DNA of 56,588 bases from JAPUDS01 sp039812985 (GTDB lineage: Bacteria; Patescibacteriota; Saccharimonadia; Saccharimonadales; Saccharimonadaceae): the NCBI GenBank assembly GCA_039812985.1, contig JBDHUL010000002.1:1-56588 (forward strand). The letters are read 5' to 3'. Of this stretch, positions 1 to 8,346 are shown one piece after another; position 1 is the first letter of the stretch; each line of letters begins with the position of its first letter. Made by a program: the position numbers and the translations under genes. The notes below the pieces were generated by a model. It saw nothing but the letters and a program-made list of their open reading frames with translations. It was not told where the DNA came from and ran no database searches.

Positions 1-22
1 TTTTACTGGGGAGCAGACTAAC

Positions 23-1144
23 GTGACTGTGGCGCGAAATGAGAGGGACGAACAGGGGAGGCCGACTGGTCAAACAACCCTTGAAGATGGATGGATTATT
101 GTGGGTAATGGCGTCAGGGTGCTAGATGATGGTGAGCACCAGCCTGTTACTGCGGTTGGGGTGGTAGACTCAAGCACGGGTCGTTTGGCTATGGGAAAAG
201 TTGTTCCAACAGGTGAGTTACAAAAGCTACAAGACCGGGCTGAAAAGGACCAATTTTTTCGTCGAGAGTTTGGTCCTGGAGCCGATATGCCCGTCAGGCG
301 AAGTGATCAAACGATTGATCTGCGGTCTTCATGGAAGGTTTCTGAGTGGAATAAGTTACCGGATGGTCGGTGGGGAGTTGTTACAGAAAGCAGGTACACC
401 GATGATGAAGGACGCCCGCGCGTCATGGAGCGCGGATCTAGGCTGGAAGATGCTCGGGATGTCGTTCAGCTGGTAGACAGCATGGCGAAGGCTGCTGGGC
501 ACGATGACTGGCGCGCGGCAAGAGGGCTTGTGACGAGCCGCGGAACAGTGGTTGGCGTCGCAGGACAAAAGTTCATAGTCGAGCAGTTAGACGGAAAGGG
601 TCGTTACTTTGTATCGCCTGAAGAACTTAAGATCTTGTGGCAGTCGACCGCAAAGCGTATCGGGGAGTGTGCCGTTAGGAATGCAGATCGTATCTCGGAT
701 GAAAGAGAGCGGTGGACTCATGTACTGTCTGTGGCGTCGGGACAGGTGCCTAAAGAGGGTCTCGCGTATCGTGGCCCAGATGTACAATTCAACGTGACGG
801 ATAGACTCGGAAGTTTTATATCACAAAGTGGCGAGTTGCCTCTTAATCTGCCAACAAACCTTATTGTGCGCTTACCGGGTATGGCGTCATGGGAAGATAC
901 ACGAGAAAAAGACGAGCGGTATATTGCGTGTGAAGCGGGTAAACGAAAATGGTTGAAAAACAAATCGCTTACACCAGTTACCGGCTCTGCCATGGTGTAC
1001 GTCCAGCCAAATGGCAAAGTATTTGTCGAATTGGGTCAAAATGGGGCGCATACGACGCTGATCGCGCGGAGAGCAGGCATGCCCAACATTCCTTTCTATG
1101 GAGCAGTGTCAATAGTCCGTATTGACCGGAATGTCTACAAGTAA
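23..1144 (+). CDS. Hypothetical protein, 373 aa
   Basis: I do not recognise this protein. It starts with GTG, preceded by a GGGGAG ribosome-binding stretch 8-13 bp upstream. It is hydrophilic with no signal peptide and no membrane segment, so it is probably cytosolic. It has many charged residues and short beta-prone stretches (for example around residues 170-200 and 325-340). No catalytic motif could be picked out. The gene ends 40 bp before the convergent rpmA, with no strong terminator hairpin between them. The gene before it lies outside the window, so operon membership is unknown. Base use resembles the neighbours, giving no sign of recent transfer. Confidence 0.7.
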   Translation: MTVARNERDEQGRPTGQTTLEDGWIIVGNGVRVLDDGEHQPVTAVGVVDSSTGRLAMGKVVPTGELQKLQDRAEKDQFFRREFGPGADMPVRRSDQTIDLRSSWKVSEWNKLPDGRWGVVTESRYTDDEGRPRVMERGSRLEDARDVVQLVDSMAKAAGHDDWRAARGLVTSRGTVVGVAGQKFIVEQLDGKGRYFVSPEELKILWQSTAKRIGECAVRNADRISDERERWTHVLSVASGQVPKEGLAYRGPDVQFNVTDRLGSFISQSGELPLNLPTNLIVRLPGMASWEDTREKDERYIACEAGKRKWLKNKSLTPVTGSAMVYVQPNGKVFVELGQNGAHTTLIARRAGMPNIPFYGAVSIVRIDRNVYK

Positions 1145-1184
1145 TCTACAAAAAGTATTCAATTTGCAAGGCGTTTGAAGGCAG

Positions 1185-1457
1185 TTACTCTACGACGACT
1201 TGAGTACGACGAGCAGTCTTGCCGGTAAAGCGGCGAGTTTTGACTTGTTTGAACCCAACAACACCGTCTTTGGCGGCGTGGATAGTGTAGTTACGACTCA
1301 TATAGGTGCCAGGGCCGGCTTGTTTGGTTTCGCCGACTTGACGGACGATAACCCCGCCGGCTTTGACGCTTTGGCCGCCAAACAGCTTAACTCCAAGGCG
1401 TTGACCTGGTGAATCTTTGACGTTTTTGGCGGTACCGCCAGCTTTGACGTGTGACAT
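1185..1457 (-). CDS. rpmA: 50S ribosomal protein L27
   Basis: Ribosomal protein L27 of the large subunit, whose N-terminal tail reaches towards the peptidyl-transferase centre. The 90 residues match the family in length and pattern: an N-terminal KAGGTAKN segment, the LGVKLFGGQ-type core and a GxI(V)VRQ strand. There is no Firmicutes-type cleavable N-terminal extension, because the mature KAGG motif begins at residue 5. An AGGAG ribosome-binding site lies 5 bp before the ATG. Unusually, rplU (L21), its usual partner, is not next to it: the upstream gene on this strand is the proline-rich membrane protein. The identification is secure. Confidence 0.95.
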   Translation of the reverse strand: MSHVKAGGTAKNVKDSPGQRLGVKLFGGQSVKAGGVIVRQVGETKQAGPGTYMSRNYTIHAAKDGVVGFKQVKTRRFTGKTARRTQVVVE

Positions 1458-1545
1458 AGCTTCTCCTGAAAGTTTCTAAAATGACTGCGAAATATTGTAC
1501 CAAAAACAGAGATACAAAGCAAGGGTCATGCGTAAAAAGCGTCAC

Positions 1546-2400
1546 TTATGGCTGGTCAACACTGTTGAGTATGGCCGAGAACGTGTCTTCGTTTTGCTTC
1601 CAGACCGCATCAAGACTCATGAGATATAGCGAGCGAGCATAGCCGTCGTCGCCGACATATCCATTGTAAGTGGCTTTGTATGGTTTGCCATCTTTCGTGC
1701 AGGTACCGTTGACGGTAAACACACCGACGGAATGGTTGTTTTTTATGACCAATGGCTGAGTGGTAACGCCTGTCATGTCTGAGCACCCGAGCACGTCTTG
1801 TGCTTTTTTGCTCATTTCGTTTGCGGGCGATGCCTTAACGACATAGTCGCGGAACTCTTTGATTTTTTGGTCGCTGAGGGCGCGGAGGCCTTTTGAGACG
1901 GAAGAACCCTTACTCACGATTATTTTTGACGATGCGTCTTCGAACGCGATTGAGTTGGCTTTTCCGGTTGCTCCTTTCCACTGCTTGGCACGGAGGTACG
2001 ACGTTGCTATTTCGTTACTCGTTTCGGTAACGAGGTCCGAGCGGCTAATACGCGTCAGGCTAGGGACATAGAGGAGAAAGTAGGCGATGATGCCGCTAGC
2101 AATGATAATGATAGCCGCAGTAATGATACTTACCGTAAGAGGAAGGCGTGATTTTTTAACTGAAGCAGGTATCGAAGAGGTGACTGACTGAGTAAATACT
2201 GGAGCGTTTGGCTGCGCGTCTGCTGCGGGGGCCGCTGACTCAGATGAAGTAGCAAGTGGTGTTTGCGTAGGCGCAATAGGTGCCGTGGTTGGCGGCTGAG
2301 ATATATCAGCAAATGATGAGGGTTCATTGACGGCGGGTTCCGACGGGGTGCTGGGTTGATATGGCTGTTCGGGCTGCGGAGTTTGTTCGGTTGGGTTCAT
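1546..2400 (-). CDS. Proline-rich single-pass membrane protein
   Basis: A 284-residue protein of unknown function. Residues 1-80 are low complexity, rich in Pro, Gln, Thr, Ser and Ala, and probably disordered in the cytoplasm. A basic KKSR stretch is followed by one long hydrophobic helix (about residues 88-112). The remaining 170 residues form a soluble domain, predicted outside the membrane. The domain contains two cysteines (in LGCSDM and NGTCTKDG) that could form a disulfide. This layout of disordered tail, one helix and small extracytoplasmic domain recurs in CPR envelope proteins, but no named family was recognised. AGGA sits before the ATG. A TATACT box lies about 45 bp upstream, so this gene has a normal leader. 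Confidence 0.75.
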   Translation of the reverse strand: MNPTEQTPQPEQPYQPSTPSEPAVNEPSSFADISQPPTTAPIAPTQTPLATSSESAAPAADAQPNAPVFTQSVTSSIPASVKKSRLPLTVSIITAAIIIIASGIIAYFLLYVPSLTRISRSDLVTETSNEIATSYLRAKQWKGATGKANSIAFEDASSKIIVSKGSSVSKGLRALSDQKIKEFRDYVVKASPANEMSKKAQDVLGCSDMTGVTTQPLVIKNNHSVGVFTVNGTCTKDGKPYKATYNGYVGDDGYARSLYLMSLDAVWKQNEDTFSAILNSVDQP

Positions 2401-2462
2401 GAGAGTCCTGTGGTAATGTTTACGGTTATATTTAAAACTAGTATACCACTTCGTCGAGAGGT

Positions 2463-3704
2463 TCAGGGCTGGTTTTTTGTGAGGACGAGGAGCTCTCGAC
2501 CAGTTACTTGGCCGTCACGACGATATATGAGAGGGGAAGCGGCGTGTGCGAAACGACGTTGAGTAAGTTCAATGGAACGAAGGTCGTTAATAACAGGGAG
2601 GCGTGTGAGAGTACCGTTAACGTGCCATGCCGGGACTGCGAGACAAAGCGACGTACTTGCGGGTAACTGATGAATGATATTTTTTAAAAAGTCTCGCACG
2701 GTACCGTTGGTTTTATAAACAATCTCGGATAGTTTTTCGGGGCTGGGGGATTGGCCGCCGAGCGGTTGACCGAGGTATGTTTCGGTGGCGATACAACAGG
2801 TCGAAGGCTGGGGGTTGAGGGTCGAAAAATCCCAAGTGTACGACGTTGCATCGGCTACTTTTAGAGCGACAATGGTTCCTTCTTCTTTCGTCCTTCTTTC
2901 TTCTAGCCAGCCGAGGTTGGCTTTCGTGTACTCAATCATCTTCGGACTTAGATCGGTGCCGTAGACGTCATAACCCATGAGCAAGGCTTCTTGAAGAACA
3001 ACACCCGTTCCGCAAAACGGGTCGAAGATAAGGGGAGGAGGCGAGATATCTTCATCTCGGACGCCATTTATCATCGGCGGTTGCGTTCCGTGCGTACCGA
3101 CTGCAAGGTTAATCATAATCTGGGCTAGTTTGGGTGGGAGCATACCGACAAAAGCGTCTCGTTTTGGGCGTTCTCGGTCGCGTATGCGATAGTTGTCAAT
3201 GTTCTGTACGCCGTTAACGCGTCCAATGTAGCTGGAGTTGTTATGGGTGACGATGACAAATTCTATGCCGAGGTTGCTGGCAAGTTGGTTATGGTAGGTT
3301 TGGGCGCTTGAGAGGGCGGTTGTGTCATTTGGAACGACGCGGACGGAGCGACCGGCGCCGCGAAGTATTTTTTTAAGGCGAAGGGCCTCGCCACCGATTT
3401 GGTAAGGGGTGAGGTCAAGTCCATAGGTGCTGAGTCCTAGTTTGATTTTGCCTTCGGCTGGCATGTGCGTAGCGATTTGTGATGAGAGTTTTGCAAGGGT
3501 CTGAAATATTTTTTTTGGTGTAGTGGTTGCCACGGTATGCACAAGTGTGGCAGTTTTGACGGTGCCGCCCAATCGGTCAATACTCACGTTTGCCGAAATG
3601 AGGGCGGCATTACGCCCGAGAGGGGTAACGAGATCTGGTCCGTAGAGCGCTTCGAGTTCGGCCAGACCGAGTTCTGGTTGGCGGCCAAGTATGCATATAG
3701 TCAT
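2463..3704 (-). CDS. TrmG10/Trm11-like RNA methyltransferase (UPF0020)
   Basis: Probable SAM-dependent RNA guanosine N2-methyltransferase. The N-terminal half (residues 1-170, beginning with a TICILGRQPELGLAE-type segment) resembles the THUMP-containing part of archaeal TrmG10 and COG1041 proteins. The C-terminal Rossmann domain starts with the SAM-binding loop FDPFCGTGVVLQ (about residues 226-237) and an acidic GTDLS strand end. The usual catalytic (N/D)PPY of motif IV is not seen; the equivalent position reads TETYLGQP. Substrate and activity are therefore inferred. The gene is divergent from the YbhN-like gene with only 21 bp between the start codons. A TATAAT box ends 7 bp before the ATG and there is no ribosome-binding site, suggesting a leaderless mRNA. 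Confidence 0.8.
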   Translation of the reverse strand: MTICILGRQPELGLAELEALYGPDLVTPLGRNAALISANVSIDRLGGTVKTATLVHTVATTTPKKIFQTLAKLSSQIATHMPAEGKIKLGLSTYGLDLTPYQIGGEALRLKKILRGAGRSVRVVPNDTTALSSAQTYHNQLASNLGIEFVIVTHNNSSYIGRVNGVQNIDNYRIRDRERPKRDAFVGMLPPKLAQIMINLAVGTHGTQPPMINGVRDEDISPPPLIFDPFCGTGVVLQEALLMGYDVYGTDLSPKMIEYTKANLGWLEERRTKEEGTIVALKVADATSYTWDFSTLNPQPSTCCIATETYLGQPLGGQSPSPEKLSEIVYKTNGTVRDFLKNIIHQLPASTSLCLAVPAWHVNGTLTRLPVINDLRSIELTQRRFAHAASPLIYRRDGQVTGRELLVLTKNQP

Positions 3705-3725
3705 GCCCTGTATTATACTGGATGT
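3705..3725. promoter_or_regulatory. Overlapping divergent -10 boxes, leaderless in both directions
   Basis: The 21 bp between two divergent start codons hold a minus-strand TATAAT (3717 to 3712, 7 bp before the ATG at 3704) and a plus-strand TATACT (3714-3719, 6 bp before the ATG at 3726). The boxes overlap by four bases, so the two promoters should exclude each other. Any -35 element would lie inside the opposite gene. The minus-strand core CCAGTATAATACA recurs exactly at 16595-16607. Confidence 0.7.
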
Positions 3726-4766
3726 ATGACAAAACGCCTCTCCGTTAAGCAGTGGCTCAACGTGGTCACGCTAGTGCTTGTGGCGCTTGTCGTGTTTTTT
3801 GCGAGGCATGACCTTGTGAAGGCATGGCATCTGCTTTCGCAGGTAAATATTTGGGTATTTTTGCTTATCATCCCCATACAATTCATCAGTTACTATGCGA
3901 CTGGTGCAACGATATTTTCGTACCTCAAGCAGCGCGGTGATTTACAGGGGCTTCCTAAACTTGAGCAACCAGCCATGGCGCTGGAGTTGAATTTTGTCAA
4001 TCATATCTTTCCCACCGCAGGGGTTTCTGGGGCTTCCTATATGACGTATCGGTTAGGTAAGCTCGGTGTGAGTCACGGTAGGGCGACTTTGGCGCAGTTT
4101 GTGCGGTTTGCTGTGACGTTTGTGTCGTTTGCGGCGCTCATGCTTATTGCGGTGCTGTGGGTAACGCTCGATGGGAGTTTGACGCGTTTTACGATACTTA
4201 TTGCGAGCAGTTTGTTCGGAGTGATTGTGGCAGCGATTGTCGGAACGATTTTTCTCCTCGGAAGCAGTAGGCGTCTTGAAAAGTTTGAGGCATTTCTCGA
4301 CGATATCCTCAACAAGAGACTACGTCGATTATTTGGGCGAAAAAAACCGTTTGTTGAGCGAACGTCAATACATTCGTTCTTCTGTGATCTACATGACGAC
4401 TACATGACGCTCCGAAGAGACCCCCGCTGCTTGGTGAGGCCGTTTTGGTGGGGCGTACTGTTCAATGTTGCTGAGGTTTCCATGTTTTTTGTGGCCTTTC
4501 TTTCACTAGGGGCAGTGGTGAATCCAGCGTCCATACTCATCGCTATTGGCCTTGCTGGGCTCATCGGAACATTTCTTATTACCCCTGGAGGTGCGGGTGG
4601 CTTCGAGGCGGCTATGATACTATTTTTGACATCATCGGGCGTTCCCTCGGCTATTGCGGTGGCTGGGGTACTATTAACGCGGACCGCGTTAATACTCATG
4701 ACTATTTTGACGGGATACGTATTTTATAACACGGCGATGAAAAAGTATGGAAAACACACCGGTTAG
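3726..4766 (+). CDS. YbhN/AglD-like integral membrane protein (LPG synthase TM domain family)
   Basis: A 346-residue polytopic membrane protein with about eight hydrophobic helices. It matches the lysylphosphatidylglycerol synthase/AglD transmembrane family (UPF0104, PF03706). The family hallmark is visible near the C-terminus as PGGAGGFEAAM. Relatives move or remodel lipids or lipid-linked sugars; the exact substrate is unknown here. The start at 3726 was chosen because it is the first ATG after the TATACT box, and the hydrophobic family-like sequence begins there. Frame-open sequence further upstream overlaps the divergent methyltransferase. The 3' end overlaps xseA by 20 bp, so the two are probably translationally coupled. 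Confidence 0.82.
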   Translation: MTKRLSVKQWLNVVTLVLVALVVFFARHDLVKAWHLLSQVNIWVFLLIIPIQFISYYATGATIFSYLKQRGDLQGLPKLEQPAMALELNFVNHIFPTAGVSGASYMTYRLGKLGVSHGRATLAQFVRFAVTFVSFAALMLIAVLWVTLDGSLTRFTILIASSLFGVIVAAIVGTIFLLGSSRRLEKFEAFLDDILNKRLRRLFGRKKPFVERTSIHSFFCDLHDDYMTLRRDPRCLVRPFWWGVLFNVAEVSMFFVAFLSLGAVVNPASILIAIGLAGLIGTFLITPGGAGGFEAAMILFLTSSGVPSAIAVAGVLLTRTALILMTILTGYVFYNTAMKKYGKHTG

Positions 4767-5841
4767 TGTTGCCGAAGCAGTAGCGCTCGTTAATCAAACA
4801 CTCGACTACGCGTTCCCGACCCTCGTTGTCGAGGGGGAGATAGCGAGTTTTAAAGTTAACCAGGGTAAATTTGTGTTTTTTGATCTGAAAGATGATGAAG
4901 CCTCGCTCGGTTGTTTTATGATGGTATTTCAACTGCGTACGGTCCTTGAAACTGGAATGCGCGTACAGGTAGTGGCGGTGCCAAAGCTAACTGCGTGGGG
5001 CAAATTTAGCTTGACGGTTCGCGACGTGCGGCCAGTGGGTGAGGGCAGTATAAAACGCGCTTTTGAGCTTTTACGTGGTAAGTTGGAAAAGGAAGGGCTG
5101 TTTGCGCCAGAACGAAAACGCCCCTTACCCTCTTTTCCAGGGCGCATTGCTGTTATATCAAGCATACAGGCGGCGGGATACGCCGATTTTATGCGCATAC
5201 TAGATGAGCGATGGGGTGGCGTTGATGTTCAGGTTGCCCATGTTCAGGTACAAGGAGGTGCAGCACCAGGTCAGATGGTGCGAGCACTGGCGTATTTTAA
5301 CGCTCAGCCGGAACTGGCCGATGTGGTAGTTATGATTCGCGGCGGGGGAAGCGCTGATGACCTGGCGGCCTTCAATGATGAAGCGTTGGTGAGGGCTATT
5401 GCGGCGAGTCGTATACCAACACTCGTTGGGGTGGGGCATGAAATCGATGAAACGCTTGCCGACTATGCGGCCGATGTGCGATCAGCAACTCCAAGCCATG
5501 CCGCTCAACTCGTTGTACCCAATAAACACGATGTACTGCGAGCTATGCGCGGACAACTCAGCCAAGTTATGCAACGCGTCGAGGCGCAAGTCGAAGAAAC
5601 CTCATTGACCATCCGGAGCTATGTACGGCAGATGTTTGAGTTGGTTGAGGGTGCATTGTCAGAGGTTGCTCGTGAGCTTGATCATCGGCGCACGGTACTT
5701 TTGGCGCTTGACCCAAAAAATGTGCTTGAACGGGGGTACGCTATTGTTCGTGGCGATGATCGTGTCGGTGGTCGTATAGAAGTTGAGCGTGCTCATAATG
5801 TAGTTATAGCGGAGGTTACCCATGTCACAGCAAAAAACTGA
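4747..5841 (+). CDS. xseA: Exodeoxyribonuclease VII large subunit
   Basis: Catalytic subunit of exonuclease VII, which cuts single-stranded DNA into acid-soluble oligonucleotides together with XseB. An N-terminal OB-fold (residues 1-95, with GEIASFKVNQGKFVFFDLKD) precedes the nuclease core, seen as IRGGGSADDLAAFND, VGVGHEIDETL and DYAADVRSATPSHAA. A shortened coiled-coil tail ends in DPKNVLERGYAIVR. At 364 residues it is clearly shorter than E. coli XseA (456); the loss is mainly in the C-terminal coiled coil. It overlaps its upstream neighbour by 20 bp and xseB by 20 bp, as in a compact operon. Confidence 0.95.
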   Translation: MENTPVSVAEAVALVNQTLDYAFPTLVVEGEIASFKVNQGKFVFFDLKDDEASLGCFMMVFQLRTVLETGMRVQVVAVPKLTAWGKFSLTVRDVRPVGEGSIKRAFELLRGKLEKEGLFAPERKRPLPSFPGRIAVISSIQAAGYADFMRILDERWGGVDVQVAHVQVQGGAAPGQMVRALAYFNAQPELADVVVMIRGGGSADDLAAFNDEALVRAIAASRIPTLVGVGHEIDETLADYAADVRSATPSHAAQLVVPNKHDVLRAMRGQLSQVMQRVEAQVEETSLTIRSYVRQMFELVEGALSEVARELDHRRTVLLALDPKNVLERGYAIVRGDDRVGGRIEVERAHNVVIAEVTHVTAKN

Positions 5842-6028
5842 ACGAATATCAGAAAAAATGACTCGACTGGAAAAGCTTGTCGAGTGGTTTAAGGGGGACG
5901 ATTTTGTACTCGAGCAGGCGACGGAAAAATTGCTTCAAGCCCAAGAGCTTGCGGTGTCGGTCGAAAACGACCTCTTGGTGCTGCGTAATACCGTTACGGT
6001 ACTTCGAGAAAAGTTTGAAGAGGAGTAG
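5822..6028 (+). CDS. xseB: Exodeoxyribonuclease VII small subunit
   Basis: Small helical subunit of exonuclease VII. It is 68 residues long, with the family pattern of a first helix (RLEKLVEWFKGDDFVLEQA) followed by a long amphipathic helix carrying the KLLQAQELA heptads that bind the XseA coiled coil. Its start lies inside the last 20 bp of xseA, giving a fixed overlap and probable 1:n coupling. The small methyltransferase follows after 5 bp. Confidence 0.9.
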   Translation: MSQQKTERISEKMTRLEKLVEWFKGDDFVLEQATEKLLQAQELAVSVENDLLVLRNTVTVLREKFEEE

Positions 6029-6033
6029 GAGGG

Positions 6034-6528
6034 ATGTCTGAATGGTTCGTAACGGCGGCTGTGGTGCTGCTGGTGGCGGTGTGGCTTGGAGTGGTCGCGT
6101 TTGGGCCGCCGTTTGTACCGACATTACGGCGTGAGACAGAGAAACTTCTTGATGCTCTCAAGGTGGGCAAGGGCGATATCTTTGTTGATTTGGGGTCTGG
6201 CGATGGGCGTGTCCTGGCGCTTGCTGCGCGGCGCGGCGCCCTCGTTCATGGCGTTGAGATTAACCCATTTCTCGTGTGGGCGGCGAGGTTGCGACTACGG
6301 GGATACTCGGCCGACATTCGTTTGGGCGATATGTGGCGTTACTCATTGCCCGCCGGAACGACCCATGTATTTGTGTTCCCAGCGGAGATGTTTATGCATA
6401 AGCTTGAGCGGTACTGTGTCGCAGAGGCACGCCGGAAGCCAGGTTTTTTGCTTGTGTGTCATGCGTTTCAGCTGCCGGGTCGAACTCCAGAAAAGGTAGT
6501 TGGTGCTTTCAATCTTTACCAGTTCTGA
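6034..6528 (+). CDS. Membrane-anchored SAM methyltransferase, FAM173-like
   Basis: A 164-residue protein. One N-terminal membrane helix (residues 5-26) is followed by a compact class I methyltransferase fold: the SAM loop is VDLGSGDGRVLALAARRG (about residues 51-68) with an acidic GVEINP at the end of strand beta-2. The order of anchor, short linker and minimal Rossmann fold is that of the FAM173/ATPSCKMT lysine methyltransferase-like family. The bacterial substrate is unknown. AGGAGG lies about 4 bp before the ATG and the gene starts 5 bp after xseB, so it ends the xseAB operon. Assignment to the methyltransferase fold is firm; the subfamily is inference. Confidence 0.75.
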   Translation: MSEWFVTAAVVLLVAVWLGVVAFGPPFVPTLRRETEKLLDALKVGKGDIFVDLGSGDGRVLALAARRGALVHGVEINPFLVWAARLRLRGYSADIRLGDMWRYSLPAGTTHVFVFPAEMFMHKLERYCVAEARRKPGFLLVCHAFQLPGRTPEKVVGAFNLYQF

Positions 6529-6543
6529 TATATAATCAAACAC
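6507..6543 (+). promoter_or_regulatory. Promoter with TATAAT 7 bp before a start codon
   Basis: A perfect TATAAT at 6531-6536 is followed by seven bases (CAAACAC) and the ATG at 6544. A weak TTTCAA at 6507-6512 could act as -35 at 18 bp. With initiation 6-8 bp downstream of the -10 box, the mRNA would begin at or next to the ATG (leaderless). Confidence 0.65.
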
Positions 6544-7197
6544 ATGAATAAGCACAAGCATGAAGTTGGGGCGGCGCACCCGTTGCTCATTGCAAGTATC
6601 TTACTGGGGCTGCTTGCTGCCGGTTTCGCTGGCGGGTTTGCCTGGGCCTATGGTAACTACGTCGATCAGCGTGACAATGTGTCCAAGAAGGTTATCTCTG
6701 CCGTGTCGGAGGCGAGGAAACAGCAAATCGCGGACGACGAGAAGCAGTTTATCGAAAGAGAAAAGCTTCCTACCCGCAAACTGGTTGGACCAAATGATCT
6801 TGGGAGCGTGTCTGTGGACTATCCAAAAACATGGAGTGTTTATGTGTCGAAAGATGGTGATAATGGACAATATGAAGCATATTTACAGCCCGGAATAGTT
6901 CCTGCTGTTGAAAGCACAACAGCATATGCAACGCGGGTTGTTATTAACGAAACATCATATGAGTCATCGCTGAAGTCGTACGAGGGATTGGTTAAGAAAG
7001 GAGATTTAAAATCATCACCTATCACAATCGGTAAATTTACCGGGGTGCGGCTCGATGGCAAGTTTAGTCAAACTCGAAACGGCTCGGCAGTGTTATTTAA
7101 GGTACGTGACAAAACGTTGACGGTTGCGACTGATGCTTCCAGCTACAAAGGTGACTTTGACAGCATTGTTTTAAAAACGCTGATATTTAACCCATAA
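6544..7197 (+). CDS. Single-pass membrane protein with PsbP/Mog1-like domain
   Basis: A 217-residue protein of unknown function. A short basic/His-rich N-terminus precedes a membrane helix (residues 15-38). A charged helical linker (residues 45-80) leads to an extracytoplasmic beta-rich domain that begins VSVDYPKTWSVY. That pattern (short strand, YPxxW, then alternating strands ending in a fluctuating TLIF strand) resembles the PsbP/Mog1 fold, but this is a weak fold-level guess. The promoter is internal to the xse operon end, so it is transcribed on its own. There is no ribosome-binding site, consistent with a leaderless start. Confidence 0.7.
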   Translation: MNKHKHEVGAAHPLLIASILLGLLAAGFAGGFAWAYGNYVDQRDNVSKKVISAVSEARKQQIADDEKQFIEREKLPTRKLVGPNDLGSVSVDYPKTWSVYVSKDGDNGQYEAYLQPGIVPAVESTTAYATRVVINETSYESSLKSYEGLVKKGDLKSSPITIGKFTGVRLDGKFSQTRNGSAVLFKVRDKTLTVATDASSYKGDFDSIVLKTLIFNP

Positions 7198-7249
7198 CAC
7201 CCTGACTTCATGTCGTTGTATTGTAACCATGGGCACTTTTTTCAGGGTG
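7198..7249. repeat. 8-bp inverted repeat before the histidine kinase gene
   Basis: CACCCTGA (7198-7205) and TCAGGGTG (7242-7249) are perfect inverted copies separated by 36 bp. They lie between the stop at 7197 and the -10 box at 7260. This could be an operator or the base of a loose terminator hairpin; the right arm is not followed by a T run. Confidence 0.4.
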
Positions 7250-7259
7250 ACAAAACGAC

Positions 7260-7270
7260 TATAATTATGG
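7260..7270 (+). promoter_or_regulatory. TATAAT box 5 bp before the kinase start
   Basis: TATAAT at 7260-7265, then TATGG, then the ATG at 7271. There is no Shine-Dalgarno sequence and no clear -35. This is another probable leaderless start. Confidence 0.6.
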
Positions 7271-7981
7271 ATGATGAAAGCGAGTGAGGAGAACAGGGGA
7301 GAGGTGTCGCTGCCGTCAGTGTTTGTGGCGGCGCATGAGCTTAAAGCACCACTCGTGCTTATGAGACAACTCGCGCTTGAGTTGGCATCATTCGATGCAG
7401 AACAGCAAATAACGGTTGAGCGTTTACGACTGACTATCGAGCGGAGTCTACGCTTGGTTGATCAGCTCACGAAAACCCGCCGACTTGAAGATACCTTATT
7501 TGAGAGCGAACCGCTTCTGGCCCGGACGGTGTGCGAGGCGGTGGTTACTGAACTCGAGCCGTATGCAAAAGCCGCTCAACAGCATCTCGTGACCAGGATT
7601 TCGAGACGTAGCTCTGTGGCGGTCGGGCATCGGTCGCTTTTGACGGCACTACTGGTGAACCTGTGCGACAATGCTATTACTCATAACCCGCAGGGCTCAC
7701 GTGTTGTGGTGTCAGCGATGGCAAAAAGTGATGGCGTGGTATTTTCAGTTCGCGACCAGGGTCCGCGTATGAGCCACAGCGCTTTTCGGGCTATCCGTCA
7801 CCAGTTAGGACGTGGACCTCTCTCTATGAATAATCATCCGCGCAGTTCTGGCCTCGGACTATGGATTGCCTCGCAGTTCGCGGGCGCTATGGACGGAGTT
7901 CTCACCATGCGGCGTCATCATGCTGGCGGCATAACTGTGTCGGTACTTTTACCGCACTCGAAACAACTGTCGCTGCTATGA
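7271..7981 (+). CDS. Cytosolic sensor-less histidine kinase
   Basis: A two-component histidine kinase of 236 residues without a sensor or membrane domain. The H-box is at AAHELKAP with the phospho-acceptor His22. The N-box lies in LLVNLCDNAITHNPQG (about residues 127-142), followed by a VRDQGP G1-like box and SGLGLWIASQ as the G2 box. Lacking an input domain, it must be controlled by partner proteins or by oligomerisation. Its stop codon overlaps the start of the receiver gene (ATGA, 7978-7981), so kinase and receiver are made together, and recO follows with the same ATGA overlap. Confidence 0.88.
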   Translation: MMKASEENRGEVSLPSVFVAAHELKAPLVLMRQLALELASFDAEQQITVERLRLTIERSLRLVDQLTKTRRLEDTLFESEPLLARTVCEAVVTELEPYAKAAQQHLVTRISRRSSVAVGHRSLLTALLVNLCDNAITHNPQGSRVVVSAMAKSDGVVFSVRDQGPRMSHSAFRAIRHQLGRGPLSMNNHPRSSGLGLWIASQFAGAMDGVLTMRRHHAGGITVSVLLPHSKQLSLL

Positions 7982-8346
7982 AACAGGTGCTGCTCGTTGA
8001 GGATGATCGATGGCTTGGAGAAAGCTATGAACGCGTACTCGGTCGGTCGGGTTTTCGTGTTGTACGAGTGCCGAGCGGGGACAAAGCGATGCGAGCAGTG
8101 GAGGTATCGATGCCCGACTGTATCGTTGCCGACGTCGTGCTTGTCGATGAGACGATTTTTACACTTCTGCACGAGCTACAGAGTTATGACGATACGCGAA
8201 TTATTCCGGTGATACTTTGCACCAATCTTTCGAAGGGGTTGTTCGATGAAACGAGGCTGCATCACTACGGAGTTATGATGATACTGGAGAAGTCTTCGCT
8301 CACACCTGAGCAATTAATAGAGAGCGTTCGGGAGTGTGTTCAATGA
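7978..8346 (+). CDS. Stand-alone response regulator receiver
   Basis: A 122-residue single receiver domain with no output domain. The acidic pocket is VEDD (Glu8-Asp9-Asp10) and the phospho-acceptor is Asp52 (IVAD). The conserved Thr/Ser is in ILCTN and the Lys is in LEKS. The region after Asp52 (VVLVDETIF) departs from the usual MPGMDG loop, so the output surface is unusual. As a CheY-like protein it probably acts by binding another protein. It overlaps both the kinase and recO by four bases. Confidence 0.88.
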   Translation: MKQVLLVEDDRWLGESYERVLGRSGFRVVRVPSGDKAMRAVEVSMPDCIVADVVLVDETIFTLLHELQSYDDTRIIPVILCTNLSKGLFDETRLHHYGVMMILEKSSLTPEQLIESVRECVQ

